64,000 bases of DNA from [Mycobacterium] nativiensis (GTDB taxonomy: Bacteria; Actinomycetota; Actinomycetes; Mycobacteriales; Mycobacteriaceae), in contig NZ_CP083986.1 of assembly GCF_020172685.1 (NCBI RefSeq), positions 582,956 through 646,955 of the forward strand, in the 5' to 3' direction. Shown here in pieces: positions 1 to 8,566 of the stretch. Position 1 is the first letter of the stretch. Every line of letters begins with the position of its first letter. Both the position numbers and the translations under genes were made by a program. The notes under the pieces are model-generated. The model ran no database searches, was not told the DNA's origin, and saw only the letters and a list, made by a program, of their open reading frames with translations.

Positions 1-242
1 TTTACGGTCTGGCGGCGGGGGTGTGGAGCCGTGATGGCAACACCGCCTACCGGGCCGGCCGTGACATCGCGGCCGGCCGGGTGTGGGTGAACTGTTACCA
101 CGCCTATCCCGCGCATGCGGCGTTCGGTGGCTACAAGCAGTCCGGTATCGGCCGGGAGAACCACAAGATGGTGCTCGACCACTACCAGCAGACCAAAAAC
201 CTGCTGGTGTCCTACTCCCAAACCGCACAGGGTCTTTTTTGA
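1..242 (+). CDS. Aldehyde dehydrogenase, C-terminal fragment
   Basis: The frame is open from the window edge and ends in TGA at 240-242, so only about the last 80 residues are visible. They carry the C-terminal aldehyde dehydrogenase signature: a VWVNCYH-type strand, then the [12 protein letters not shown] block that closes the substrate and oligomerisation region. The family oxidises aldehydes to acids with NAD(P)+ in the cytoplasm. A DUF779 gene starts 13 bp downstream, and ALDH-DUF779 pairs recur in actinobacteria. By position it matches Rv0458. The catalytic Cys and Glu lie outside the window, so substrate class cannot be judged. Confidence 0.9.
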   Translation, partial: YGLAAGVWSRDGNTAYRAGRDIAAGRVWVNCYHAYPAHAAFGGYKQSGIGRENHKMVLDHYQQTKNLLVSYSQTAQGLF

Positions 243-255
243 TGGGCATGTTCTG

Positions 256-651
256 ATGGACGCACCGGACCGGGTGATGATCACCGACGCGGCGGCCGAA
301 CTGGTGGCCCGACTGGTGACACGACACGGTCCGGTGATGTTCCACCAGTCCGGCGGCTGCTGCGATGGCTCGGCGCCGATGTGCTACCCCGACGGGGACT
401 TCATCGTCGGCGATTACGACGTGCTGCTCGGTGTGCTGGACGGCGGGGTTCCGGTGTGGATCTCCGGGCCACAGTTCGAGGCGTGGAAGCACACCCAGCT
501 GATCATCGACGTGGTGCCCGGCCGGGGCAGCGGGTTCAGCCTGGAGGCGCCCGAGGGCATGCGGTTTCTGTCCCGCGGCCGGACCTTCACCGACGCCGAG
601 AATGCTCTGCTGGATGCGGTACCGCCGAAGACCGGGTCGTTACCGCGCTGA
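256..651 (+). CDS. DUF779 family protein
   Basis: 131 residues, starting at ATG 256 shortly after the aldehyde dehydrogenase stop. The protein contains the family hallmark FHQSGGCCDGS with a vicinal Cys pair (about residues 35-42), then CYPDGDF and a FEAWKHTQL segment. DUF779 proteins sit next to aldehyde dehydrogenases in many bacteria; their biochemical role is not established, though the Cys pair suggests redox or metal binding (inference). There is no signal peptide or membrane segment. The matching M. tuberculosis gene is Rv0459. Very likely co-transcribed with the preceding gene. Confidence 0.85.
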   Translation: MDAPDRVMITDAAAELVARLVTRHGPVMFHQSGGCCDGSAPMCYPDGDFIVGDYDVLLGVLDGGVPVWISGPQFEAWKHTQLIIDVVPGRGSGFSLEAPEGMRFLSRGRTFTDAENALLDAVPPKTGSLPR

Positions 652-680
652 CCGGCGTCTCCGCCGTAAAATCTGCTGGT

Positions 681-959
681 GTGATACCGCTACCGCGCCC
701 GTGGATGTTGAGCAGCGTCATGCTCATCGGTGCGGCGGTAGGCGTCCTGACCGGGATCGGGCTGACCCTGCTGGTCCGGGCACCACTACGCCCGGATGCC
801 GCGATCGCGCTGGTGCTCGGAGGGCCCAGCATCGCGGGGCTGGTCCTGGTGTTCGTCTCGTCGCGGCGCTGGGTGACCGGGCTGGGAGCAGCCCTGCTCG
901 CGATGGCCCTCGGCTGGTTCGGGGCCCTGGCGGCGATCCAGGTGGTGTCCGGTGCCTGA
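681..959 (+). CDS. Small two-to-three-helix membrane protein (Rv0460-like)
   Basis: Up to 92 residues from GTG 681; ATG 705 is an alternative start that leaves the membrane segments intact. It has a hydrophobic helix after MLSSVML, a second around IALVLGGPSIAGLVLVFV, a short basic turn SSRRW, then a third hydrophobic stretch GLGAALLAMALGWFGALAAI. Function is unknown. The end overlaps the start of the next gene by 8 bp, so the two are probably translationally coupled. Position and size fit Rv0460. Confidence 0.7.
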   Translation: MIPLPRPWMLSSVMLIGAAVGVLTGIGLTLLVRAPLRPDAAIALVLGGPSIAGLVLVFVSSRRWVTGLGAALLAMALGWFGALAAIQVVSGA

Positions 960-1515
960 GACCACCGACACCGGGGCCGACACCGGGGCGATGCCCCTGA
1001 CCGAGCCGCACATGGCGCCGATCTTCGACACTGGGCCGCATCCGCTGCCGCTGCCCCTGCCGTCCGACGAATCGCAGCCGGTTCCGGTGCCCACTCCGGA
1101 ACCGGAATCGGAGCCGGAGGCAGACAAACCCGCGTCGAAGTCCCAGTCAGCGCCGGCTAAGCCTTCCAAATCGCAAGTCGTCCCGGGCCAGCTCCGGTTC
1201 CTGAGGTGGTGGCACCTGGCCCTGGTGTTGCTCGCGGTCTGGATTCCGGCGGCCGGGATCGGTCTGGGCCTGTTCTCCTGGTGGTATTCGCTGGCCGACA
1301 AGACCCCGGCGGTGTTCGTCGTGGTGGTCTACGCGGCGGTGTGTGTCGTGGCCGGTCTCATCGTGGCGATGGTGGGCGAGAAGCCGCTGTTGGCGGCGGT
1401 AGCGATTGCGCTGATGTCGGCGGTGTTCGCCTCAGCGGCCGCGGCGGCGCCGCTCTACGGCCACTACTTCTGCCAGCACGTGAATCGCTGCGTCGGCGGA
1501 GTCATCCCGTACTGA
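952..1515 (+). CDS. Membrane protein with proline-rich N-terminal half (Rv0461-like)
   Basis: 187 residues from GTG 952. Residues 1-80 are hydrophilic, rich in Pro, Glu and Ser (PLPLPLPSDE, PVPVPTPEPE) and probably disordered. Residues about 85-175 form three hydrophobic segments starting at FLRWWHLALVLLAVW. The C-terminus is short and contains two Cys in CQHVNRC, which could form a disulfide if extracytoplasmic. No enzymatic motif is recognised. Overlap with the upstream membrane protein suggests the two act together. It lies just upstream of lpdC, as Rv0461 does. Confidence 0.75.
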   Translation: MPETTDTGADTGAMPLTEPHMAPIFDTGPHPLPLPLPSDESQPVPVPTPEPESEPEADKPASKSQSAPAKPSKSQVVPGQLRFLRWWHLALVLLAVWIPAAGIGLGLFSWWYSLADKTPAVFVVVVYAAVCVVAGLIVAMVGEKPLLAAVAIALMSAVFASAAAAAPLYGHYFCQHVNRCVGGVIPY

Positions 1516-1548
1516 GGCGCCCGGCGCCGTGACCGTTAGGGTGGGTCT

Positions 1549-2952
1549 GTGACCCACTATGACGTCGTAGTCCTCGGAGCCGGCCCCGGCGGGTACGTCG
1601 CGGCCATTCGCGCCGCCCAGCTGGGCTTGAACACCGCCATCATCGAGCCGAAATACTGGGGCGGGGTCTGCCTCAATGTCGGCTGTATTCCCTCGAAGGC
1701 GCTGCTGCGCAACGCCGAACTGGCGCACATCTTCACGCGGGAGGCCGCCACCTTCGGGATCAGCGGCTCGGCCAGCTTCGACTTCGGCGCGGCGTTCGAC
1801 CGCAGCCGCAAGGTCGCCGACGGCCGGGTGGCCGGCGTGCACTTCCTGATGAAGAAGAACAAGATCACCGAGATCCACGGCTACGGCACGTTCACCGACG
1901 CCAACACCATCTCGGTGGCCCTCAACGAGGGTGGCACCGAGACCGTCACGTTCGCCAACGCGATCATCGCCACCGGCTCCAGCACCCGCCTGGTTCCGGG
2001 CACCTCGCTGTCGGACAACGTGGTCACCTACGAGCAGCTGATCCTGTCCCGCGACCTGCCGGCCTCGATCATCATCGCCGGCGCCGGTGCCATCGGCATG
2101 GAGTTCTCCTACGTGCTGGCCAACTACGGCGTGGACGTCACCGTGGTGGAGTTTCTGCCGCGGGCGCTGCCCAACGAGGACGCCGAGGTCTCCAAGGAGA
2201 TCGAGAAGCAGTTCAAGAAGTTGGGCGTCAAGGTCCGTACCGGAACCAAGGTGGAGTCGATCCTGGATAACGGGGCCGGCGGCGGAGCCGTCACCGTCAC
2301 GGTCAGCAAGGACGGGCAGACCGAGGAACTCAAGGCCGACAAGGTGTTGCAGGCCATCGGTTTTGCGCCCAACGTCGACGGCTACGGCCTGGAGGCGGCC
2401 GGGGTGGCGCTGACCGAGCGGCGTGCCATCGGTGTCGGCGAGTACATGCAGACCTCGGTGCCGCACATCTACGCCATCGGGGACGTCACCGGGCTGCTGC
2501 AGCTCGCCCACGTCGCCGAGGCGCAGGGCGTGGTGGCCGCCGAGACCATCGGTGGGGCCGAGACCATGCCGCTGGGTGACTACCGGATGATGCCGCGCGC
2601 CACGTTCTGCCAGCCGCAGGTGGCCAGCTTCGGGCTCACCGAGGAGCAGGCCAAGGCCGAGGGCTACGACGTGAAGGTGGCCAAGTTCCCGTTCACCGCC
2701 AACGGCAAGGCGCACGGGGCGGGCGACCCGAGCGGGTTCGTGAAGCTGATCGCCGACGCCCGCTACGGCGAGCTGATCGGTGGGCACCTGGTCGGCCACG
2801 ACGTCTCCGAGCTGCTGCCGGAACTCACCCTGGCGCAGAAGTGGGATCTGACCGCGGGCGAACTGGCCCGCAACGTGCACACCCACCCGACCATGTCCGA
2901 GGCCCTGCAGGAGTGCTTCCACGGCCTGACCGGCCACATGATCAACTTCTGA
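1549..2952 (+). CDS. lpdC: Dihydrolipoamide dehydrogenase (E3)
   Basis: 467 residues, GTG start 1549. The flavoprotein disulfide reductase layout is complete: FAD GAGPGGY at residues 10-16; redox pair [13 protein letters not shown] with Cys41 and Cys46; NAD-binding [17 protein letters not shown] around 180; second FAD motif YAIGDVTG near 308; and the interface HTHPTMSE with His446 and Glu451 as the catalytic dyad. It reoxidises dihydrolipoyl groups of 2-oxoacid dehydrogenase complexes, and in mycobacteria also serves the DlaT/AhpD peroxynitrite defence. Orthologue of Rv0462. Monocistronic or the last gene of the upstream group. Confidence 0.97.
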   Translation: MTHYDVVVLGAGPGGYVAAIRAAQLGLNTAIIEPKYWGGVCLNVGCIPSKALLRNAELAHIFTREAATFGISGSASFDFGAAFDRSRKVADGRVAGVHFLMKKNKITEIHGYGTFTDANTISVALNEGGTETVTFANAIIATGSSTRLVPGTSLSDNVVTYEQLILSRDLPASIIIAGAGAIGMEFSYVLANYGVDVTVVEFLPRALPNEDAEVSKEIEKQFKKLGVKVRTGTKVESILDNGAGGGAVTVTVSKDGQTEELKADKVLQAIGFAPNVDGYGLEAAGVALTERRAIGVGEYMQTSVPHIYAIGDVTGLLQLAHVAEAQGVVAAETIGGAETMPLGDYRMMPRATFCQPQVASFGLTEEQAKAEGYDVKVAKFPFTANGKAHGAGDPSGFVKLIADARYGELIGGHLVGHDVSELLPELTLAQKWDLTAGELARNVHTHPTMSEALQECFHGLTGHMINF

Positions 2953-3047
2953 GCTGGGGCGCCCGCCGGCGGTGGTCGCCGCGCCGCCCTTGATACCGGC
3001 AACCAAAGCGACCAAGCTTGCGGTCGTGGGGACGGCGGCGAGGTCCG

Positions 3048-4223
3048 GTGACCCGGCGGTATGACCTGGCGATAGCCGGGGGCGGGCCGGCGGGTTCGGC
3101 GGCTGCGTGGCAGGCCGTGCGGACCGGTGCCCGGGTGGTGCTGCTGGACAAGGCCGAGTTTCCACGTGACAAACCGTGTGGCGACGGCTTGACCCCACGC
3201 GCCACCAACTACCTGCAGAAGATGGGCTTGGCCGACGAGATCGCCAAGTTCCACCGCGTCAACCGGGCGAAGATCTTCAGCCCGAGCGAATGGGAGCTGT
3301 CCTTCCCGCGGCGGGCCGGGATGCCCGACCACGGGCACGGCATCCGCCGTTGCGAGCTGGACACGATGCTGCTCAACAACGCCGCGGCTGCGGGTGCCGA
3401 GGTGCGTCAGGCCGCCGAGGTCGTCGGCCCCCTCGTCGACGACGACGGGCGCGTCACCGGCGTGACACTGAAGTCCGGCGAGAAGGTGTCGGCCGACGCG
3501 GTGATCGCCGCCGACGGCGCGTACTCGCCGGTCAAGCGCGGGCTCAAACTGGACTCGCAGTACAACGGCTACTCGGCGATCGCGATCCGCGCCGAAATGC
3601 CGGTGAACCGCCCGGACTCCGACAGCCTCGACATCTACCTGCAGATTCGGTTCCGCGGCGACCAGCTGCCCGGGTACGGCTGGGTGTTCCCCCTCGGCGG
3701 TGGCCGCGTCAACATCGGGGTGGGCTACGTCAACAGCTACCAGCACTGGAAGCAGATCAACTCCACCCAGCTCCTGGGCGAGTTCATGGCCACGCTGCCC
3801 CGTGACTGGGAGTTGCCGTCGATCGCCGCGCTGCAGAAATCGAAGGCCCTACAGGGCTGGCGGCTGCCGATGGGCTTCACCGCCTGGCCGCCGTGGCGCC
3901 CGGGTGTGCTGTTCGCCGGTGATGCGCTGGGCGCGGCCCGGCCGGTATCGGGCGCGGGGATCTCCAAGGCGTTGCAGTCCGGGATGGCGGCCGGTGAGTG
4001 CGCCATCGCCGCGCTGACCAACGGCGGGCCCGCCGATTTCACCAACTACCAGCAAACCGTTCAGGCGGCCTGGGGCAAGGAATATCGGCGCGGCCGGGTC
4101 TTCAACAAGCTGGCCGGTATCCCGGCGCTCACCGGCGCCGCGCTCAAGGTCGTGGACAGTGTGAACCATCCCGGGTTTCGGACGCGCCTGCTGTTGTGGG
4201 AGAGCACGTTATCGGGCAGGTAA
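3048..4223 (+). CDS. Geranylgeranyl reductase family FAD oxidoreductase
   Basis: 391 residues from GTG 3048. N-terminal Rossmann motif AGGGPAGSAAA, then the family block FPRDKPCGDGLTPRA (about residues 38-52), DG near 160, and a C-terminal FAD motif GDALGAARPVSGAGISKA. This is the GGR/MenJ type that saturates prenyl double bonds (MenJ reduces the menaquinone side chain). The usual mycobacterial MenJ lies elsewhere near men genes, so this is probably a paralogue (inference). No equivalent sits between lpdC and Rv0464c in M. tuberculosis. It is convergent, 10 bp apart, with the prenol-kinase-like fusion gene, suggesting a prenoid substrate. No signal peptide. Confidence 0.85.
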   Translation: MTRRYDLAIAGGGPAGSAAAWQAVRTGARVVLLDKAEFPRDKPCGDGLTPRATNYLQKMGLADEIAKFHRVNRAKIFSPSEWELSFPRRAGMPDHGHGIRRCELDTMLLNNAAAAGAEVRQAAEVVGPLVDDDGRVTGVTLKSGEKVSADAVIAADGAYSPVKRGLKLDSQYNGYSAIAIRAEMPVNRPDSDSLDIYLQIRFRGDQLPGYGWVFPLGGGRVNIGVGYVNSYQHWKQINSTQLLGEFMATLPRDWELPSIAALQKSKALQGWRLPMGFTAWPPWRPGVLFAGDALGAARPVSGAGISKALQSGMAAGECAIAALTNGGPADFTNYQQTVQAAWGKEYRRGRVFNKLAGIPALTGAALKVVDSVNHPGFRTRLLLWESTLSGR

Positions 4224-4233
4224 CGTCTCGCCG

Positions 4234-5688
4234 CTACAGCAGCAGCCCGAAGACCCCGAAGCCCACCACCATGCCGCTGACATTGGCGCAGGCGTTGACG
4301 ACGTCGTTGTCCATCCAGCGCCACCCCCAGGACGGCTGCGTCGGCGCCCCGCAGTGCAGGCGGTCCTCCACCGTGGCGCCGCAGGTACCGCACGCGTAGC
4401 GGGCCTCCACGCTGGCGCCGATCAGGGTGTCCACCAGCGACCCGACGATCCCGGCCGCCACACCGACGAGCACCATCGACCACCCGCCGAACAGCGCACC
4501 GAAGCATCCGACCGCCAACGCCCCCAGCACGGTGGCCGCCGAGCCCAGCGGGGACACGGCCCCCGAAGTGCCCTTGGCGACGCGGCCCCGCGTCCGCAGC
4601 GAAACCGGATCCTGCTTGGAGAAGCGGCCGATCTCGGAGGCCCAGGAGTCGGCGATACCGGCCGCGATCCCGCCGATGGACACCGCGTACCAGACCGGAT
4701 CGCGGGTGAACGCGTAGCCGATCACCGGGACCAGCACCGGAAGTCCGGCGTTCACTGCGACCTGGCTCATCGTGCGCATACCGTCGGCCCGGGTGGGCCG
4801 GCGATACGCGGTGAGCATGCTGGTCAGTGAGAAGAACACGGCGGCCGGGATGATCCAACCCCATCCGCCGAGGCCGACTGCCACACCGGCGATCAGGCCG
4901 CCGCACAGCGCGCCCGGCAGATCCAGCCAGCGCATCCGGAGCATGAACGGCACGATGGCGCAGCCGAATACGGCCGCTGCGAGCCAGCGCAGCGCGTCGT
5001 CGGCCGACAGCTCAGGTGCGACATGCAGCAGCAGCGCAACCCAGGGAGTGATCAGCAGGTTGTCCGCCGCCGGCAGGACCAGCAGTTCAACAGTCGCCGT
5101 CGTCAGCGCCACGAAGATCGAAACCGACACCGCCATAAACGAATTCAATTCGAGCCCGACGCGGCAGAAGGTCCAGGACACCACGAAGGCGATCGCCACG
5201 AAAGCCAGCGAACCCTCGAGGGTGCGCACGCCGCCGCCGGCGATGACCTGGTGCCGACCGAAGCGCTGTCCTACCAGCGCCGCACCCGCATCGGCCAAGC
5301 CCAGCACCACGATCCCGCCGGCGATCGCCACCCGGTCCGGCCAGAACGCCAACACCGCGAGTAACGCCCCGCCGGCGAACGCCACCAGCCCGTAGTCCCG
5401 GGACCGGGTGCCGTCGAAAACCCCCGGCACCGGAACCAGGCCCCGTTCGACGATGAACGCCAACGCCAGCGTCGCCGCGGCGAGCACGCCGGCCACCACC
5501 ACGCCGTTGGACAGCTGGAATGCGGCCAGCGCGGCGAACAACCCGCACAGCGCGTGCGGAATCTTGCGGGTGACCAACGGCCCGGCGCCCCGGCGCTGCA
5601 GCATGCGCCCGACCACGATCAGTACGACCGCGATCAGCAGGGTGCCGCCCCCGGCGATGGCGAGGTCGTGGAGAACGGTAGCGGCCAC
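4234..5688 (-). CDS. Fusion of phytol/dolichol-kinase-like and DUF92 (VTE6-like) membrane domains
   Basis: 484 residues, strongly hydrophobic throughout. Residues about 1-220 resemble VTE5/SEC59-type CTP-dependent prenol kinases: TRKIPHALCGL (about 40-50), GLADAGAALVGQRFG (about 130-144) and RTLEGSLAF. Residues about 235-484 are DUF92 (VTE6, phytyl-phosphate kinase type): ADSWASEIGRFS (about 345), KGTSGAVSPLG (about 372), a CGTCG/HCG cysteine patch and DNDVVNACAN near the end. In plants and cyanobacteria VTE5 then VTE6 turn phytol into phytyl diphosphate. A single chain holding both would do two successive phosphorylations of a prenol (inference). It lies 6 bp downstream of the carboxymuconolactone-decarboxylase-like gene in a ramB-led run, and faces a geranylgeranyl-reductase-like gene. 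Confidence 0.78.
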   Translation of the reverse strand: MAATVLHDLAIAGGGTLLIAVVLIVVGRMLQRRGAGPLVTRKIPHALCGLFAALAAFQLSNGVVVAGVLAAATLALAFIVERGLVPVPGVFDGTRSRDYGLVAFAGGALLAVLAFWPDRVAIAGGIVVLGLADAGAALVGQRFGRHQVIAGGGVRTLEGSLAFVAIAFVVSWTFCRVGLELNSFMAVSVSIFVALTTATVELLVLPAADNLLITPWVALLLHVAPELSADDALRWLAAAVFGCAIVPFMLRMRWLDLPGALCGGLIAGVAVGLGGWGWIIPAAVFFSLTSMLTAYRRPTRADGMRTMSQVAVNAGLPVLVPVIGYAFTRDPVWYAVSIGGIAAGIADSWASEIGRFSKQDPVSLRTRGRVAKGTSGAVSPLGSAATVLGALAVGCFGALFGGWSMVLVGVAAGIVGSLVDTLIGASVEARYACGTCGATVEDRLHCGAPTQPSWGWRWMDNDVVNACANVSGMVVGFGVFGLLL

Positions 5689-5694
5689 GCAGTG

Positions 5695-6243
5695 CTACTC
5701 GTCGAAGTCCAACGGCACCCGCAGTGCGCTCAGGGTGGCTGCCAGCGCGTCGTATTGGGATGTCAGCATGACGAATTCGATCATCCGAGGCCGATCAAGG
5801 TGCTCGGCCAGCTGCGCCCAGGTGGCATCGGACAGGGTGCGGGTCTCGACGAGTTCGTCGATCCCGGTCAGCATGGCGCGCTGGCGATCGGAGAGCCCGG
5901 CAGAATTGGGGCCGCCGGGGCCCTCGAAAATGAGGTCCTGGGTGGCGTCGTCCAAGCCGGCCGCCCGCCCCATTCGGCGGTGGTGCTGCAGTTCGTACTG
6001 GCTGTCGCGCAGGTGGCCCACCCGCAGGATCACCAGCTCGGTGTCGCGGGTCGAGAGTTTGCCGCCGCGCATCAACATGCCGCCGAACGGCAGCCAGGAC
6101 CACATCAACCGCTTGTGCTGGCCGAGCGTGGTGAACAGGTGCGCGCGGGGCACGCGTTGGCGGGCGGCGATGACTTTGCAGACCACCCAGTTGGCGACGC
6201 CGAGGTCGCGAAGGCCCGGGGAATCGGGGATTCGAATTGTCAC
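5695..6243 (-). CDS. Carboxymuconolactone decarboxylase/AhpD-fold family protein
   Basis: 182 residues. The core LSTRDTELVILRVGHLRDSQYELQHH (given here in two parts: LSTRDTELVILRVGHL and RDSQYELQHH) matches the CMD fold with its Glu and the double His. The redox CxxC of AhpD-type members is absent: the usual cysteine positions are Asp-Ser-Gln. It is therefore unlikely to be a thiol peroxidase partner; decarboxylase or lyase chemistry is possible but unproven. The start overlaps the ramB stop by 4 bp (ATGA), indicating translational coupling. Matches Rv0464c by position. Confidence 0.85.
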   Translation of the reverse strand: MTIRIPDSPGLRDLGVANWVVCKVIAARQRVPRAHLFTTLGQHKRLMWSWLPFGGMLMRGGKLSTRDTELVILRVGHLRDSQYELQHHRRMGRAAGLDDATQDLIFEGPGGPNSAGLSDRQRAMLTGIDELVETRTLSDATWAQLAEHLDRPRMIEFVMLTSQYDALAATLSALRVPLDFDE

Positions 6244-7667
6244 TGCTGTTGCTTTACCAGATACGGCGACACCGTGCTGCGGTGTTCGTTGAGATCAAGG
6301 TCACGGCCCAGCGCCGGGAACGCCCGCTGCGGACAGTTGTCGCGTTCGCAGACTCGGCAGCCCGCCCCGATCGGGGTGGCCGGGACGTCATGGCCGGCAC
6401 GCAGATCGAGCCCCTCGGAGTAGACCAGCCGGTGAGCGTGGCGCAGTTCGCAACCCAAGCCGATCGCGAAAGTCTTGTCCGGCTGGCCCCAGCGCGATGC
6501 GCGGCGTTCCACGGTGCGCGCCACCCACAAGTATTTGCGGCCGTCGGGCATCTCGGCGATCTGCACCAGGATCTTGCCCGGGTTCCCGAACGACTCGTAG
6601 ACGTTCCACAACGGGCAGGTTCCGCCGCTGGACGAGAAATGGAAACCGGTGGCCGACTGGCGTTTTGACATATTTCCGGCCCGGTCGACCCGGACGAAGG
6701 AGAACGGCACGCCCCGCATCGACGGCCGCTGCATGGTCGACAGCCGGTGGGCGATGGTCTCATAACTGACCCGGTAGAACGCCGAGAGTCGCTCGATGTC
6801 GTAACGGAATGTCTCGGCGCTGTCGTGGAACTGCCCGTAGGGCAACACGATCGCCGCCGCGAAGTAGTTGGCCAGCCCCAGCCGTGCCAGCGTGCGGGAG
6901 TCCTTCGAGGTGAACTTGCCCTCTTCGACCAGGGCCGAGATCTGATCGTCGAACTCCAGATAGGCCAGCTCGGCCGCCATCTTGAACACCCGCTGCCCCC
7001 ACGACAGGTGGTGGCCCATGTCCAGCGTCCGCGTCGTCGCGTCGTAGCGGTGCAGCACCGTCTCGCCCAGGTCGATTCGGCGGTTGATGCGCACGCCGTG
7101 TACCTCGGTGAGCCGATTGGCCAACTCGACAGCCAGTTCGCCCTGATGCCGGCGCATCCGGGTGGCCAGTTCCTCGGCGGCGGTGTCGAGTTCGTGCAGG
7201 TAGTTCTGTCGCTGATAGAAGTAGTCCCGGACCTCCTCGTGCGGCATGGTGATCGCGCCCGTGCCGCTGCCGTCGGAGTAGCGCTCCTCGGTGGCCGCGG
7301 CCAGTTGGGCGGTGGTGATCCGGTAACGGCGGTGCAGGTTCACCATGGCCCGGGCCAATTTCGGATGGGCACTGACCATTTCGGCCACTTCGGCCAGTTC
7401 GACGTTGAGGTCCAGGTCGCGGTCCATGGCGACCTCGCGCAACTCGGCGACCAGCCGGGTGTCGTCCTGGGAGGCGAAGAAGGTGGCGTCGACCCCGAAC
7501 ACGTCGGTGATCCGCAGCAGCACCGCCACCGTCAACGGCCGGACGTCGTGCTCGATCTGGTTGAGGTAGCTCGGTGAGATGTCCAACATCTGCGCCAGTG
7601 CAGCCTGACTGAGCCCGCGCTCGCTGCGCAGTTGGCGCACCCGGGAGCCGACGTAGGTCTTGGCCAC
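6240..7667 (-). CDS. ramB: RamB, XRE-family regulator of acetate/glyoxylate metabolism
   Basis: 475 residues, GTG start 7667. N-terminal helix-turn-helix (about residues 8-60; QAALAQMLDISPSYLNQIEHD) is followed by an ImmA/IrrE-like domain with the RLGLANYFAAAIVLPYG region and a C-terminal ScfR/DUF2083 domain with a cysteine cluster CRVCERDNC. RamB proteins bind short A/T-rich TTTGCAAA-like sites and repress icl and related genes; the icl1 gene is 1.2 kb away, beyond a divergent thioesterase gene. Orthologue of Rv0465c. The shared ramB-Rv0466 intergenic region (7668-7750) probably holds an autoregulatory site. Confidence 0.93.
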   Translation of the reverse strand: MAKTYVGSRVRQLRSERGLSQAALAQMLDISPSYLNQIEHDVRPLTVAVLLRITDVFGVDATFFASQDDTRLVAELREVAMDRDLDLNVELAEVAEMVSAHPKLARAMVNLHRRYRITTAQLAAATEERYSDGSGTGAITMPHEEVRDYFYQRQNYLHELDTAAEELATRMRRHQGELAVELANRLTEVHGVRINRRIDLGETVLHRYDATTRTLDMGHHLSWGQRVFKMAAELAYLEFDDQISALVEEGKFTSKDSRTLARLGLANYFAAAIVLPYGQFHDSAETFRYDIERLSAFYRVSYETIAHRLSTMQRPSMRGVPFSFVRVDRAGNMSKRQSATGFHFSSSGGTCPLWNVYESFGNPGKILVQIAEMPDGRKYLWVARTVERRASRWGQPDKTFAIGLGCELRHAHRLVYSEGLDLRAGHDVPATPIGAGCRVCERDNCPQRAFPALGRDLDLNEHRSTVSPYLVKQQQ

Positions 7668-7750
7668 GCACCCGACTTTACCTGCTGCGAAGGAGGCATT
7701 CGCATTATTCGCATGGCATGATCACTGCGGTAAAAACTACGGGAGCATCG

Positions 7751-8566
7751 ATGCAGCAGACAGATGAATCGACCGGCCTGGGCAAGGTTTTGATGCCGGT
7801 TCCGGACCCGCACCCTGACGTGTTCGACCGGCAGTGGCCGCTGCGCGTCGCCGACATCGATCGCCTGGGCCGGCTCCGGATGGATGCGGCCGCCCGCCAT
7901 ATTCAGGACATCGGCCAGGACCATCTGCGCGAGGGCGGCTACCAGGAGACGCACCCGCTGTGGATCGTCCGCCGCACCATGATGGACCTGATCGCACCCG
8001 TTGAATTCCAGGACATGCTGCGGGTGCGGCGCTGGTGTTCGGGTACCTCCAACCGCTGGTGCGAGATGCGGGTCCGCATCGACGGCCGCAAGGGCGGCCT
8101 CGTCGAATCCGAGGCGTTCTGGATCAACATCAACCGGGAGACGCAGGGGCCGGCGCGCATCTCGGAGGACTTCCTGGCGGGGTTGAAGCGCACCACCACC
8201 GTCGACCGGTTGCGCTGGAAGGCGTACCTGAAGGCCGGCGGGCGCCAGGACGCGACGGAGATCCACGAGTACCCGATCCGGTTCACCGACATCGACCTGT
8301 TCGACCACATGAACAACTCGGTGTACTGGAGCGTGGTCGAGGACTACCTGTCGAGCTATCCGGAACTGCTCGCTGCGCCGCTGCGGGTCACCCTCGAGCA
8401 CGACGCCGCGATCGCGCTGGGCGACAAACTAGAGATCGTCTCGCATGTGCACCCGGCCGGATCGACCGATCAATTCGGGCCCGGACTGGCTGATCGCACT
8501 GTTAGAACGCTCACATACATGGTGGGCGAAGAGGTCAAAGCCCTCGCCGCGATCTTCCCGCTGTAA
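7751..8566 (+). CDS. FatA-type acyl-ACP thioesterase
   Basis: 271 residues from ATG 7751; an in-frame ATG at 7718 would add 11 residues that align poorly with my memory of Rv0466, so I prefer the later start. Two hot-dog halves are visible: DIDRLGRLRMDAAARHIQDI with NRWCEMRVRID, and FTDIDLFDHMNNSVYWSVVED. The HMNN motif is the conserved active-site region. The family releases fatty acids from ACP or CoA. It sits divergent from ramB and upstream of icl1, linking fatty acid release to glyoxylate-shunt regulation (inference). Matches Rv0466. Confidence 0.9.
   Translation: MQQTDESTGLGKVLMPVPDPHPDVFDRQWPLRVADIDRLGRLRMDAAARHIQDIGQDHLREGGYQETHPLWIVRRTMMDLIAPVEFQDMLRVRRWCSGTSNRWCEMRVRIDGRKGGLVESEAFWININRETQGPARISEDFLAGLKRTTTVDRLRWKAYLKAGGRQDATEIHEYPIRFTDIDLFDHMNNSVYWSVVEDYLSSYPELLAAPLRVTLEHDAAIALGDKLEIVSHVHPAGSTDQFGPGLADRTVRTLTYMVGEEVKALAAIFPL

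Noticed and set aside
1432..3198. 588-residue minus-strand ORF across lpdC
   Set aside because: It mirrors the well-supported lpdC frame. Its composition (runs of Gly, His, Val, Leu, Asp) is typical of antisense frames in high-GC DNA and no family motif is seen.
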